A stretch of 35,632 nucleotides of DNA. Source: an uncultured Anaerolineae bacterium. GTDB lineage: Bacteria; Chloroflexota; Anaerolineae; Anaerolineales; Villigracilaceae. The notes below the pieces were generated by a model. It worked only from the letters and a program-made list of their open reading frames with translations, was not told the DNA's origin and ran no database searches. Below, one piece after another: positions 24,110 to 32,767 of this stretch; the first letter of the stretch is position 1; every line of letters starts with the position of its first letter. A program made the translations under genes and the position numbers. The DNA lies in the NCBI GenBank assembly GCA_903838415.1, contig CAILYI010000045.1:1-35632 (forward strand), written 5' to 3'.

Positions 24110-26110
24110 ATGTTGACTCAACCCACGCGACTCACGTTTTGGCGGCTGATCCTGGCGACGACCTTCCCCCTGGTCGGCCTCTCGTTATGGGATGCTTTTT
24201 CCCTGGCTGAAAAGTTGGGCATCGCGCCCTTGACGAGTAAAACCTGGCTGGCGATTTTGGGCGCGCTGGCGCTGATCGGTTTGGCCAGCCTGATTCTTTT
24301 CCTGCTGACTTTCGGCGCTCAACAGGGAAAAGTTCTCGCCGCGCTGGAAATTGTCGAAAAAACCGCCCAAAGCCTCCCGCTCTGGTTGGGTTGGCCCGTG
24401 TTCCTGGCGGCGCTGGCGGCTTATCCGCTCATCATGTTTCATCCGTACTACGGAGATTTGCTCGTCCGCCAAAGTTGGCTGCGCCTGTTCCTGTTCTGGA
24501 TTTTTGCCATCGTTGCCACGCAGGCTTTGAAACTGGCCTGGCCGCGCCTTTCCTGGCCGGGCGCTTTCCTGGTTGCCCTGCTGCTGCAGGCCACTGTCCA
24601 GCGCGTGGCCTTATACTTGCCCGATATTACCGCCTATCCGTTTGCGATGGGCTGGTCGGAGACCAGCCGGTATTATTACCCGGCCCTGTTCGTCAGCCGG
24701 AAAATCTTTGGGCAGGCTTTCGCCTGGCCGATTCTGCATCCGTCTTTGCACCTGGTGTTGACTCCGCCGTATTGGATTGACGCACCGCTCTGGTTTCACC
24801 GCTTCTGGCAGGTCTTCGTCCGCTTTTTGCTGGTGGGATTGATTGCGCCCGCGCTGCTCTGGCGTCTGAAGATTGAAAACAAATCCAGCATTGGCAGGTG
24901 GCTGGCTGGAATTTGGATTTTTCTCTATCTGTTCACCTTGCCGTTATATTTGCATCTCGCTGTGCCGGTTTTCATCATGCTGTGGGGATTTTCCGCGCAT
25001 AATGAGCGGCGCACCTGGTTCTGGCTGATGGTTGCTTCCGTTTGGGCCGGTTTGAGCCGCCTGAACTGGTATCCCATGCCGGGGATTTTGGCAGCGGTGC
25101 TCTATTTTCTGGAAATTCCCATCCAACCACCGGACGCTAAAAGTTCTTGGAAATCGGTTGGCGTGTATTTACTCAAACCGGTCTTGTGGTTGGTGGTCGG
25201 TACTGCCGTTGCCTTTGCGGTGATGAGAAGCTATATCTACTTTTCCGGCCTTACAAACCCCGGGGATTTTTATACAAGTCTCACTTCGAGCCTGTTGTGG
25301 GTGCGGTTATGGCCGAATGCTTCGTCATCTTTGGGCGTGTTGCCGGGCATCATCCTTTTTTCCGCGCCGCTCTGGGCGGTGGGCGTAAAAAGCCTGAAGA
25401 CTTTGGGTTCCTGGCTGCGGGTTGGTTTTATCCTTGCGGCGCTGTTGGTGCTGTTCGTGGGTGGGATCTTTGTCAGCATGAAAATCGGCGGCGGGGCGGA
25501 TATTCACAATATGGATGCGTACGCCGTTCTACTGTTGATTGTGTTTGCTTACCTGTTTTTTGCGCGCCAAACCCCTGAAAACGGTCAGCCTGTCAGCCAG
25601 GTGACACTGCACTGGAGTGTCACCTGGCTGCTGGTGTTGATTCCGGCCTGGTTTGCGGCGCAGGGAGCGGCGGGATTCTGGCAATATGATTCAGCGAAAT
25701 CCCAGGCTACTTTAACGGCCATCCAGCAGCGGGTGGATTCGGTCAATGCCGGGGGCGGGGAAATCCTGTTCATCACGCAGCGTCATCTTATTTCCATGCA
25801 CATGCTGAGCGGGGTGAAATTAATCCCCGAATACGAGCGCGAGGAACTGATGGAGATGGCGATGGCGCAAAACGAGGCCTATTTAAAGGTTTTTCGCGAC
25901 GATTTGGAAAAACATCGCTTTGCAGCCATTATTGTCGATCCGCTGCGTTTCAATTTTGTGGGTCAGGATGACGCCATGGGCGCGGAAAATAACGCATGGA
26001 CGCGTTACGTGGTCAAGAAAATCCTGTGCAATTACAAACAGGCTGCCATTTTCCCCGCGGATCGGATCGCGATTTACGTGCCGCAGGTGGGAACGCAGAC
26101 CTGTCCTTGA
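24110..26110 (+). CDS. Large polytopic membrane protein with GWSE motif (paralogue B)
   Basis: A 666-residue paralogue of the protein at 16940. Shared features: YPFAMGWSETSRYYYPALF (176-194), LHPSLH, MKIGGGADIHNMDAYAVL (about 457-474), and a tail with RHLISMHMLSGVKLIPEYE and KHRFAAIIVD. All are aligned at similar distances. Possible GT-C fold; substrate unknown. Its gene contains a 15-bp perfect inverted repeat at 25594-25630. It is the last gene before the regulator; an 86-nt gap follows. Confidence 0.75.
   Translation: MLTQPTRLTFWRLILATTFPLVGLSLWDAFSLAEKLGIAPLTSKTWLAILGALALIGLASLILFLLTFGAQQGKVLAALEIVEKTAQSLPLWLGWPVFLAALAAYPLIMFHPYYGDLLVRQSWLRLFLFWIFAIVATQALKLAWPRLSWPGAFLVALLLQATVQRVALYLPDITAYPFAMGWSETSRYYYPALFVSRKIFGQAFAWPILHPSLHLVLTPPYWIDAPLWFHRFWQVFVRFLLVGLIAPALLWRLKIENKSSIGRWLAGIWIFLYLFTLPLYLHLAVPVFIMLWGFSAHNERRTWFWLMVASVWAGLSRLNWYPMPGILAAVLYFLEIPIQPPDAKSSWKSVGVYLLKPVLWLVVGTAVAFAVMRSYIYFSGLTNPGDFYTSLTSSLLWVRLWPNASSSLGVLPGIILFSAPLWAVGVKSLKTLGSWLRVGFILAALLVLFVGGIFVSMKIGGGADIHNMDAYAVLLLIVFAYLFFARQTPENGQPVSQVTLHWSVTWLLVLIPAWFAAQGAAGFWQYDSAKSQATLTAIQQRVDSVNAGGGEILFITQRHLISMHMLSGVKLIPEYEREELMEMAMAQNEAYLKVFRDDLEKHRFAAIIVDPLRFNFVGQDDAMGAENNAWTRYVVKKILCNYKQAAIFPADRIAIYVPQVGTQTCP
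25594..25630. repeat. 15-bp perfect inverted repeat inside a membrane-protein gene
   Basis: Left arm CAGCCAGGTGACACT (25594-25608) and right arm AGTGTCACCTGGCTG (25616-25630) are exact reverse complements around a 7-nt loop. No T-tract follows. It lies in codons for the stretch between two helices. Confidence 0.85.
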
Positions 26111-26168
26111 CGAGTCTTTCAAAATTCAACCACTGAATATTGCTGGCCTCAGGCAGAGCTTGGGATGA

Positions 26169-26174
26169 TATAAT
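26169..26174 (+). promoter_or_regulatory. Extended -10 promoter (TGATATAAT) of the winged-helix regulator
   Basis: TATAAT preceded by TGA gives an extended -10 (26166-26174). The start codon is at 26197, so the leader is about 16 nt, and it has no Shine-Dalgarno. No -35 is visible at normal spacing. The regulator gene begins the second polysaccharide block and may have its own promoter. Confidence 0.55.
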
Positions 26175-26196
26175 TTCAGCCGCTGATTTTTGACTT

Positions 26197-26673
26197 ATGG
26201 AACCATTTCTCGAATCTACCCACGATCTTTCTTTGCTCGAAAATATTGAGCGACACCCGGATGTGACCCAGGCCGATCTGGCTACGCAGCTCGGTGTGGC
26301 GGTCGGTACGGTGAACTGGCATTTGAAGCGGCTGATTTCCAAAGGCTATGTCACGGTGACGCGCGCCGAGCGCCGCAAACTGCTGTATATGATTACGCCC
26401 GAAGGCCTGGCGCTGCGCGCGCGCCTGACGGTGGATTATGTTGAGCAGCAGTTCAATCTGTATCGCCGCATTCGCTCGAAAGTGAAGGAGTACGTCGAGC
26501 AGGTCAAGGCGGAAGGTTTTGAGCATGTGCGTCTGGTGGGCGAGGGTGATGTGGCGGATATTTGCCGCCTGACCTGCCTGGAGCAGGGCATGGCCATAGC
26601 GGACGGGCCGGGAGTCCCGACGCTGGAAGTGCGTGGGCTGAGCGTGGTACTCATCAAAGCGGAGGGTAAATGA
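26197..26673 (+). CDS. EPS-type winged helix-turn-helix regulator with extra C-terminal domain
   Basis: A 158-residue protein. Residues 10-75 form a MarR/EPS-associated wHTH: helix-turn-helix TQADLATQLGVAVGTVNWHL (24-43), wing YVTVTRAERRKLLYMITPEG. A helical linker (76-105) follows. The typical EPS-associated MarR protein stops near residue 105; here about 50 residues follow, with VRLVGEGDVADICRL (111-125) and TLEVRGLSVVLIKAEG. This resembles a degenerate nucleotide-binding or NAD-like domain. It may regulate the surrounding polysaccharide genes; inferred from family and place. Stop overlaps the next gene (ATGA). Confidence 0.8.
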   Translation: MEPFLESTHDLSLLENIERHPDVTQADLATQLGVAVGTVNWHLKRLISKGYVTVTRAERRKLLYMITPEGLALRARLTVDYVEQQFNLYRRIRSKVKEYVEQVKAEGFEHVRLVGEGDVADICRLTCLEQGMAIADGPGVPTLEVRGLSVVLIKAEGK

Positions 26674-27668
26674 GCGAGCAAAAGCATGTCGTTGTCACCG
26701 GCGGGGCGGGCTATATCGGTTCGCTGTTGACTGCGCAACTGCTCAGGCTGGGTCATCGCGTCAGCGTGGTCGATAACCTGCTTTTTGGCGGGGAATCACT
26801 GTTGACTTTTCTCTCGCACCCGAATTTTCATTTCGCCAAAGCGGATGTGTCCGATGCCCGCAGTTTGCGCGATTCCCTGCCGCGGAGCTGGCCCAAACCA
26901 GATGTCGTCTTTCATCTGGCGGGAATTGTCGGGTTTCCGGCCTGTCAGGCGGTGGGCAAACAGGCCGCCTGGTGGTACAACGTCGAGGCAACGAAGAACG
27001 TCTATGAACAGGCCGAAAGTTTACGGGTGGAACGGTTTATTTACGCGTCCACTTACAGCGCCTACGGCCTTTCGTCCGATGAAGGTCCGGTAACGGAAGA
27101 ATCTCATCTTAATCCGCAATCTTTATATGCCGAGACGAAAATCGCCGCGGAACAGTTCTTGCTGCCGCAGGGTGCGCTCGTTTTCCGGCTGGCGACGTTG
27201 TATGGCATTTCTCCGCGCACGCGGTTTGATTTGGTGGTGAACCAGTTTGTGCTGGATGCGTTCATTAAGCGCGAGCTGCTGATTTATCAGCGCGGTTATT
27301 CGCGCTCGTTTGTGCATGTGCAGGATGTGGTACGCGGCCTGTTGCTGGGGCTGGATGCGCCCGAAGAAAAGGTGCGCGGGCAGGTCTATAACCTTGGAAC
27401 GGACGACGGCAATTTCACCAAGGATCAGATTGTGCAATTGATTATCAAACGCCTGCCGGAAACCTTTATCCAGTATAAGGATTTGACCTTTGGCGGTGAC
27501 GTGCGCGATATTACCGTCTCGTTTGAGAAAATTCACCGTGATTTGGGCTTTACGGCCACGTTGACGGTTGATGATGGTGTGCGGGAAGTGGTCAATGCGC
27601 TGCGTTTGGGCCTGATCCGTGAACCGCAGCATGAACGCTACCGGAATGCGCAATTTATTGTGCAGTAA
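26670..27668 (+). CDS. NAD-dependent epimerase/dehydratase (extended SDR)
   Basis: A 332-residue SDR. NAD loop TGGAGYIGSL is at residues 10-19, Y153/K157 in YAETK is the catalytic pair, and YASTYSAYG (125-133) carries the triad Ser/Thr. The insert VGFPACQAVGKQAAWWYN after HLAGI is seen in a subgroup of SDRs from glycan loci; the product sugar is not assignable. GGAGGG (26661-26666) lies within the end of the regulator gene, which it overlaps by 4 nt, so the two are coupled. UDP-glucose 4-epimerase activity is possible but unproven. Confidence 0.82.
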   Translation: MSEQKHVVVTGGAGYIGSLLTAQLLRLGHRVSVVDNLLFGGESLLTFLSHPNFHFAKADVSDARSLRDSLPRSWPKPDVVFHLAGIVGFPACQAVGKQAAWWYNVEATKNVYEQAESLRVERFIYASTYSAYGLSSDEGPVTEESHLNPQSLYAETKIAAEQFLLPQGALVFRLATLYGISPRTRFDLVVNQFVLDAFIKRELLIYQRGYSRSFVHVQDVVRGLLLGLDAPEEKVRGQVYNLGTDDGNFTKDQIVQLIIKRLPETFIQYKDLTFGGDVRDITVSFEKIHRDLGFTATLTVDDGVREVVNALRLGLIREPQHERYRNAQFIVQ

Positions 27669-27674
27669 AAAGCC

Positions 27675-27723
27675 AATAACCATGAAGGAAAATCAAATTT
27701 ACTTCGTGTCGGTGGGTGGTTTT
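27675..27723. repeat. Degenerate AACCAYGAAGG inverted repeat (copy 1)
   Basis: AATAACCATGAAGGA (27675-27689) faces CTTCGTG (27702-27708) and GGTGGTTTT (about 27715-27723). Word content and order match the better copy at 32680-32754. It occupies most of the 80-nt spacer; the GAGGAGA RBS of fcl follows. Confidence 0.55.
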
Positions 27724-27736
27724 CTGGCGATTTTGA

Positions 27737-28777
<1,041 letters not shown>

Positions 28778-28790
28778 TTGGAAAGTATCG

Positions 28791-28820
28791 GCAGGGGCGA
28801 TCCACCAGGGTCGCCCTTGC
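28791..28820. repeat. REP-like palindrome before the ABC permease gene
   Basis: GCAGGGGCGA (28791-28800) pairs with TCGCCCTTGC (28811-28820), one mismatch in ten, loop TCCACCAGGG. This GGGGCGA/TCGCCC palindrome type is common between genes in many bacteria. No T-run, so it is probably a dispersed element and not a terminator. Confidence 0.65.
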
Positions 28821-28837
28821 TTGCCTGTCGGAAGAAT

Positions 28838-29683
28838 ATGACCGAACTTACAAAACACGATTCATCTACCGTTTACATCAAGCCGACCACCGGCTTCGCT
28901 GCGCTCAATTTGGGCGATCTGTGGCGCTACCGCGAGTTGGTGGTGTTCATGATCTGGCGCGACATCAAAGTGCGCTACAAACAGACGTTGCTGGGTGCGG
29001 CCTGGGCGGTGATTCAGCCGGTCATGACCATGCTGGTCTTCAACTTCTTGTTTGGCAGCGTTGCCAAAGTGCCAACCGATGGCATCCCCTACCCGATTTT
29101 TTCATTTGCCGGGCTGCTGCCCTGGGGCCTGTTCACCACGGCTCTGAATACCGCCAGCCGCTCGCTGACTTCCAATCACAACATGATTTCAAAAGTCTAT
29201 TTCCCGCGGCTGGTCCTGCCGATGGCCTCCGTGCTGGGCGGGCTGGTCGATTTCGCGATCGCCTTTGTCATCATGGGCGGTATGATGGTGTACTACAAAG
29301 TCACGCCAACGCTGGATGTGCTCTGGGCGGTACCGGTCTTCATCGTTCTCACCATCATCACCGCGCTCGGTGTGGCGCTGTGGCTCTCGGCCGTCAACGT
29401 TCAATACCGCGATGTCGGCTACGCCCTGCCGTTTCTGACGCAGTTCTGGCTGTTTGTCACCCCGGTGGCGTACTCATCCAAAGTCATTTCGGATAAATGG
29501 CAGATGGTGTATGCCCTCAACCCGATGGCGGGAGTCGTGAACGGATTCCGCTGGGCGCTGTTGGGAAAAGGCAACGCCCCCGACTCCCTGGTAGCCATTT
29601 CGACGGGGATTGCCCTGCTGGTACTCGTCAGCGGCCTGATTTACTTCCGAAACATGGAAAGAACTTTTGCGGATACGATCTAA
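28838..29683 (+). CDS. ABC-2 polysaccharide exporter permease (Wzm/TagG-like)
   Basis: A 281-residue protein with six helices. The N-terminal cytoplasmic segment ends in RDIKVRYKQTLLGAAWAVIQ, the hallmark of O-antigen/teichoic-acid ABC-2 permeases; it continues SFAGLLPWGLFTTAL and ends with a hydrophobic helix near residue 265. It pairs with the ATPase 1 nt downstream to export lipid-linked polymer. ATG 28838 is chosen (CGGAAGA before it) over in-frame starts inside the palindromic spacer. Confident family call. Confidence 0.9.
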   Translation: MTELTKHDSSTVYIKPTTGFAALNLGDLWRYRELVVFMIWRDIKVRYKQTLLGAAWAVIQPVMTMLVFNFLFGSVAKVPTDGIPYPIFSFAGLLPWGLFTTALNTASRSLTSNHNMISKVYFPRLVLPMASVLGGLVDFAIAFVIMGGMMVYYKVTPTLDVLWAVPVFIVLTIITALGVALWLSAVNVQYRDVGYALPFLTQFWLFVTPVAYSSKVISDKWQMVYALNPMAGVVNGFRWALLGKGNAPDSLVAISTGIALLVLVSGLIYFRNMERTFADTI

Positions 29684-29684
29684 C

Positions 29685-30986
29685 ATGACTATTGCCATCA
29701 AAGTTGAAAATATCAGCAAACGCTACAAAATCGGTCTTGCTCCGGGCAAATTCCAATATGGAATGCTGCGCGACCAGATTATGGATGCCGCCAAGGCGCC
29801 GTTTCGGCTGGTCGCTGCGGCCCTGAAACGCAATAGAACGGAATACCCATCCCAGGCGGCCGGATTCATCTGGGCGCTGAAAGATGTTTCCTTCGATCTG
29901 GAAGAAGGCAAAGTGCTCGGCATCATTGGCCGCAACGGCGCCGGAAAAAGCACCCTGCTCAAAGTCCTTTCGCGGGTGACAGAACCCACCAAAGGGACGG
30001 TCATGGTGCGCGGACGGGTTGGCTCCCTGCTTGAAGTCGGCACCGGCTTTCATCCAGAATTGACCGGACGCGAGAACATTTACATGAACGGCGCCATTTT
30101 GGGCATGAAGCGTGCTGAAATTGAGCGCAATTTTGATCAGATCGTGGCCTTTTCAGAAGTGGAACAATTCATTGACACCCCGGTTAAACGTTACTCTTCG
30201 GGCATGTACTTGCGGCTGGCGTTTGCCGTTGCGGCGCATCTCGAACCCGAGATACTGGTGGTGGATGAAGTCCTGGCGGTTGGCGATGCCGAATTTCAGC
30301 GCAAGTGCCTGGGCAAAATGAATGATGTCGCCGCGCAGGGCCGTACCGTGCTGTTCGTCAGCCATAACATGAGCGCCATTCTGCGCCTGACGCAGGAAGC
30401 CATCGTCATGCAAAAGGGCCAACTCGTCAAACGCGCACCGACCAGCGAAGCGGTGGATTTCTATCTCGCCTCGGGACAGGCCCAGGCTGGAGAAAGAATC
30501 TGGGCTGCGGATGAAGTTCCAGCCGCTGCCGCGCCGTTTGTGCCACTGTCGCTGCAGGTGAAAGACGCCCGCGGATCGGTGGCCGATTCGCTGCGGTCGA
30601 CCGAGCCTATCACGCTCGAAATGGAATATCGACTCACTGCGCCGGTCACGGGCCTGCGTGTGGGTGTTTATCTCAGCACGGTGCGCGGCGAGTATGTCTT
30701 CACTTCTTTTGACGTGGATGACGCCGATTTATACGAGAAACACTCCACCCGCCAGCCGGGACATTACGTTTCACGCTGCCGAATTCCCGGCGATTTGCTC
30801 AATGAAGGCCGCTACATTTTGGGCGTTAATGCCAGTTCTTTTGGCGTCAAACGCTATTTCATGGACGAAAACGCCCTGGCTTTCACCATCGACCCGATGG
30901 GCGCGCCCGGCATGCAATGGGCCGAGCAACGCCAGGGGCCGCTGCGTCCGCGGCTGGATTGGGCGATTGAGGCGGTAGATGGGTAA
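29685..30986 (+). CDS. ABC exporter ATPase with C-terminal Wzt-like glycan-binding domain
   Basis: A 433-residue ATPase. Walker A GRNGAGKST is at 82-90, signature RYSSGMYLRLAF at about 169-180, Walker B LVVDEVLAVGD at 191-201 and the switch His at 227. Residues from about 265 form a beta-rich domain in the position of Wzt_C, which in O-antigen systems recognises the capped end of the polymer. That fits the methyltransferase downstream, since capping is often methylation. A TTG at 29667 is an alternative start; ATG 29685 lies directly after the permease stop. Confidence 0.9.
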   Translation: MTIAIKVENISKRYKIGLAPGKFQYGMLRDQIMDAAKAPFRLVAAALKRNRTEYPSQAAGFIWALKDVSFDLEEGKVLGIIGRNGAGKSTLLKVLSRVTEPTKGTVMVRGRVGSLLEVGTGFHPELTGRENIYMNGAILGMKRAEIERNFDQIVAFSEVEQFIDTPVKRYSSGMYLRLAFAVAAHLEPEILVVDEVLAVGDAEFQRKCLGKMNDVAAQGRTVLFVSHNMSAILRLTQEAIVMQKGQLVKRAPTSEAVDFYLASGQAQAGERIWAADEVPAAAAPFVPLSLQVKDARGSVADSLRSTEPITLEMEYRLTAPVTGLRVGVYLSTVRGEYVFTSFDVDDADLYEKHSTRQPGHYVSRCRIPGDLLNEGRYILGVNASSFGVKRYFMDENALAFTIDPMGAPGMQWAEQRQGPLRPRLDWAIEAVDG

Positions 30987-31099
30987 ATTGGGAACTGGTA
31001 AACTGGTAGACTAACCCACCACCTCACCAATCTGCCAATCTACCGATTTACCAACCCACCAATCTACCAACATACCAATTTACCAACATACCACCCCAC
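30983..31099. repeat. 8-nt tandem repeat (CAAYYTAC) with inverted arm, reaching the next start codon
   Basis: From 31012 to 31099 eleven units keep an exact 8-nt period with consensus CAAYYTAC, for example CAATCTAC (31036, 31060), CAACATAC (31068, 31084) and CAATTTAC (31076). The last unit is followed by C-ATG. The left arm (30983-31012) holds the complementary word GTAAAYTG (30983-30990, 30998-31005), so the element can fold back. No Shine-Dalgarno is present before ATG 31101. Confidence 0.88.
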
Positions 31100-31100
31100 C

Positions 31101-32669
31101 ATGCCCATCAAAGACTACCTCGCCAAAATCCCCTATTCCGCTGATCTGTACGACGCCATTCGTGGTGGCCGACCGCAGACGCGCTATAACCTGTCGCAGC
31201 TTGAAAAAGCGCTGCTTGCGGCGGTGGAACAGGCGCGTCCGTTCATTGAGAAGGCTCCCAAGGGCCGGAAAATCGTCCTGTTTGCCACGCTGCATTATTG
31301 GGTGGAGCAGGCCGCCATCGTTGGGCTGGCGCTGCGTGGACTTGGGCATGACGTCACCATCGCGTATTTGCCCTATGGCGATTGGCGCAAGGATGTCAAT
31401 GCCTTCGACCTGCGCCGCCAGGATTTGTACACGCGCCGGGTGTTGGCTCCGCTAAAAGGGTTGGTAAAAACCGTCTCGCTTTTGGATGTCATTCCAGCCG
31501 ATAACCTGCCGTCCGCGCTGATAAAGCCGATCGAAACGGTCTCCGCTTACGACGCGATGTACACCAATCAGGAAGAAAATGTCGACCGGGAATCCGGGCT
31601 ATACCGGCTGCGGGTCGAGAGAAATGAACAGGCCGCTTTGGCGGCGCTGCGCTTTTTACAGGATCATCGCCCCGAAACGGTCCTTATCCCGAATGGCACC
31701 ATCACCGAATTGGGTGTGGTGTACCAGGTGGCGCGCCATCTGGAGATCGATACGGTCACCTATGAATTCAACGATCAGCGCGAACAGGTCTGGATCGCTC
31801 AAAACGACGAAGTGATGCGCCAGAACACGGATTTGCTGTGGGCGGCGCGCGGCGGACAGGCGCTGACCAGCGAGCAGCGCGAAAAAATCGAGGCGCTGGA
31901 GGCGGCGCGCATGGGCGGGCGCGCTTTTGGCAAGTCGGCGCGCAAGTGGCAGGATGTGGAAACGGTCGGCGGCGAAAAAATCCGCGCGGATTTGGGGTTG
32001 GATCAACGCCCGGTGGTTTTACTCGCCACGAACGTCCTGGGCGACAGCCTGACTCTCGGACGAAATCTTTTTGCCACCTCGATGGCGGAGTGGATCACGC
32101 GCACGGTTCAATATTTCGCCGCGCGGACGGATGTGCAGTTGGTGGTGCGCGTGCATCCCGGCGAGCGACTGACGCACGGCCTTTCGATGGTCGATGTGAT
32201 CAATGCGTCGCTGGATGGGCAAATTCCGGCCCACATCCGCGTGATTAATCCGCTCGAAAAGGTCAACACTTACGATATGATGGAAATTGCCAGCCTGGGC
32301 CTGGCGTACACCACCACGGTCGGCATGGAAATGTCGATGAATGGCATCCCGGTGGTGGTCTGCGGCGAGACGCACTATCGTAAACGCGGTTTTACGCATG
32401 AACCGGCAACCTGGGAAGAGTATTTTCGTACCCTGGACGGGCTATTGCCCAATTTGCCGGGATACCGATTAACCAATTCCCAGGTCGAAACTGCCTGGAA
32501 ATATGCCTACCGTTTTTTCTTTGAATATCCCATTCCTTTTCCCTGGCGCCTGATGCATTTTTGGAAGGATTTGGACATCTGGCCGTTGAGTAGGGTGCTC
32601 GCGGACGAGGGCCGCGCTGAATTTGGAAATGCGTTCAGCTATTTGGCTGGCGAGCCGGTTAAATGGTAA
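31101..32669 (+). CDS. Capsule polysaccharide biosynthesis-like protein (KpsC/KpsS-type GT-B)
   Basis: A 522-residue protein. LVVRVHPGERL (347-357) and VCGETHYRKRGFT (420-432) are the phosphate and donor-loop type motifs seen in the Capsule_synth/CDP-glycerol-transferase-like family. SLGLAYTTTVGMEMSMNGIP (398-417) precedes the second motif, as expected for the C-terminal GT-B half. Family members add or polymerise sugars or polyol phosphates onto surface glycans. Exact chemistry unknown. The leader is an 8-nt repeat array, and no RBS can be seen. N-terminus starts MPIKDYLAKIP. Confidence 0.75.
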   Translation: MPIKDYLAKIPYSADLYDAIRGGRPQTRYNLSQLEKALLAAVEQARPFIEKAPKGRKIVLFATLHYWVEQAAIVGLALRGLGHDVTIAYLPYGDWRKDVNAFDLRRQDLYTRRVLAPLKGLVKTVSLLDVIPADNLPSALIKPIETVSAYDAMYTNQEENVDRESGLYRLRVERNEQAALAALRFLQDHRPETVLIPNGTITELGVVYQVARHLEIDTVTYEFNDQREQVWIAQNDEVMRQNTDLLWAARGGQALTSEQREKIEALEAARMGGRAFGKSARKWQDVETVGGEKIRADLGLDQRPVVLLATNVLGDSLTLGRNLFATSMAEWITRTVQYFAARTDVQLVVRVHPGERLTHGLSMVDVINASLDGQIPAHIRVINPLEKVNTYDMMEIASLGLAYTTTVGMEMSMNGIPVVVCGETHYRKRGFTHEPATWEEYFRTLDGLLPNLPGYRLTNSQVETAWKYAYRFFFEYPIPFPWRLMHFWKDLDIWPLSRVLADEGRAEFGNAFSYLAGEPVKW

Positions 32670-32679
32670 TTTTAAGAGC

Positions 32680-32754
32680 TTTAACCACGAAGGACACCAA
32701 GTAGCACAAAGGAAAACCTTACATGCTTTTCCCTTCGTGTTCCTTGTGGTTAAA
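32680..32754. repeat. AACCACGAAGG inverted repeat (copy 2)
   Basis: A 22-nt left arm beginning TTTAACCACGAAGGACACC (32680) faces a right arm ending CCTTGTGGTTAAA (32754); 18 of 22 positions pair. Inner words AAAGGAAAA (32708-32716) and CTTTTCCC (32726-32733) can extend the stem. Fills the spacer before the methyltransferase; no T-run. Confidence 0.75.
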
Positions 32755-32767
32755 AGATTTGGAACTT

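Noticed and set aside
28791..28820. Rho-independent terminator after fcl
   Set aside because: The stem is followed by TTGCCTGTCGG, with no T-run.
30983..31099. CRISPR array
   Set aside because: Units are 8 nt and contiguous without spacers, and no cas genes are near.
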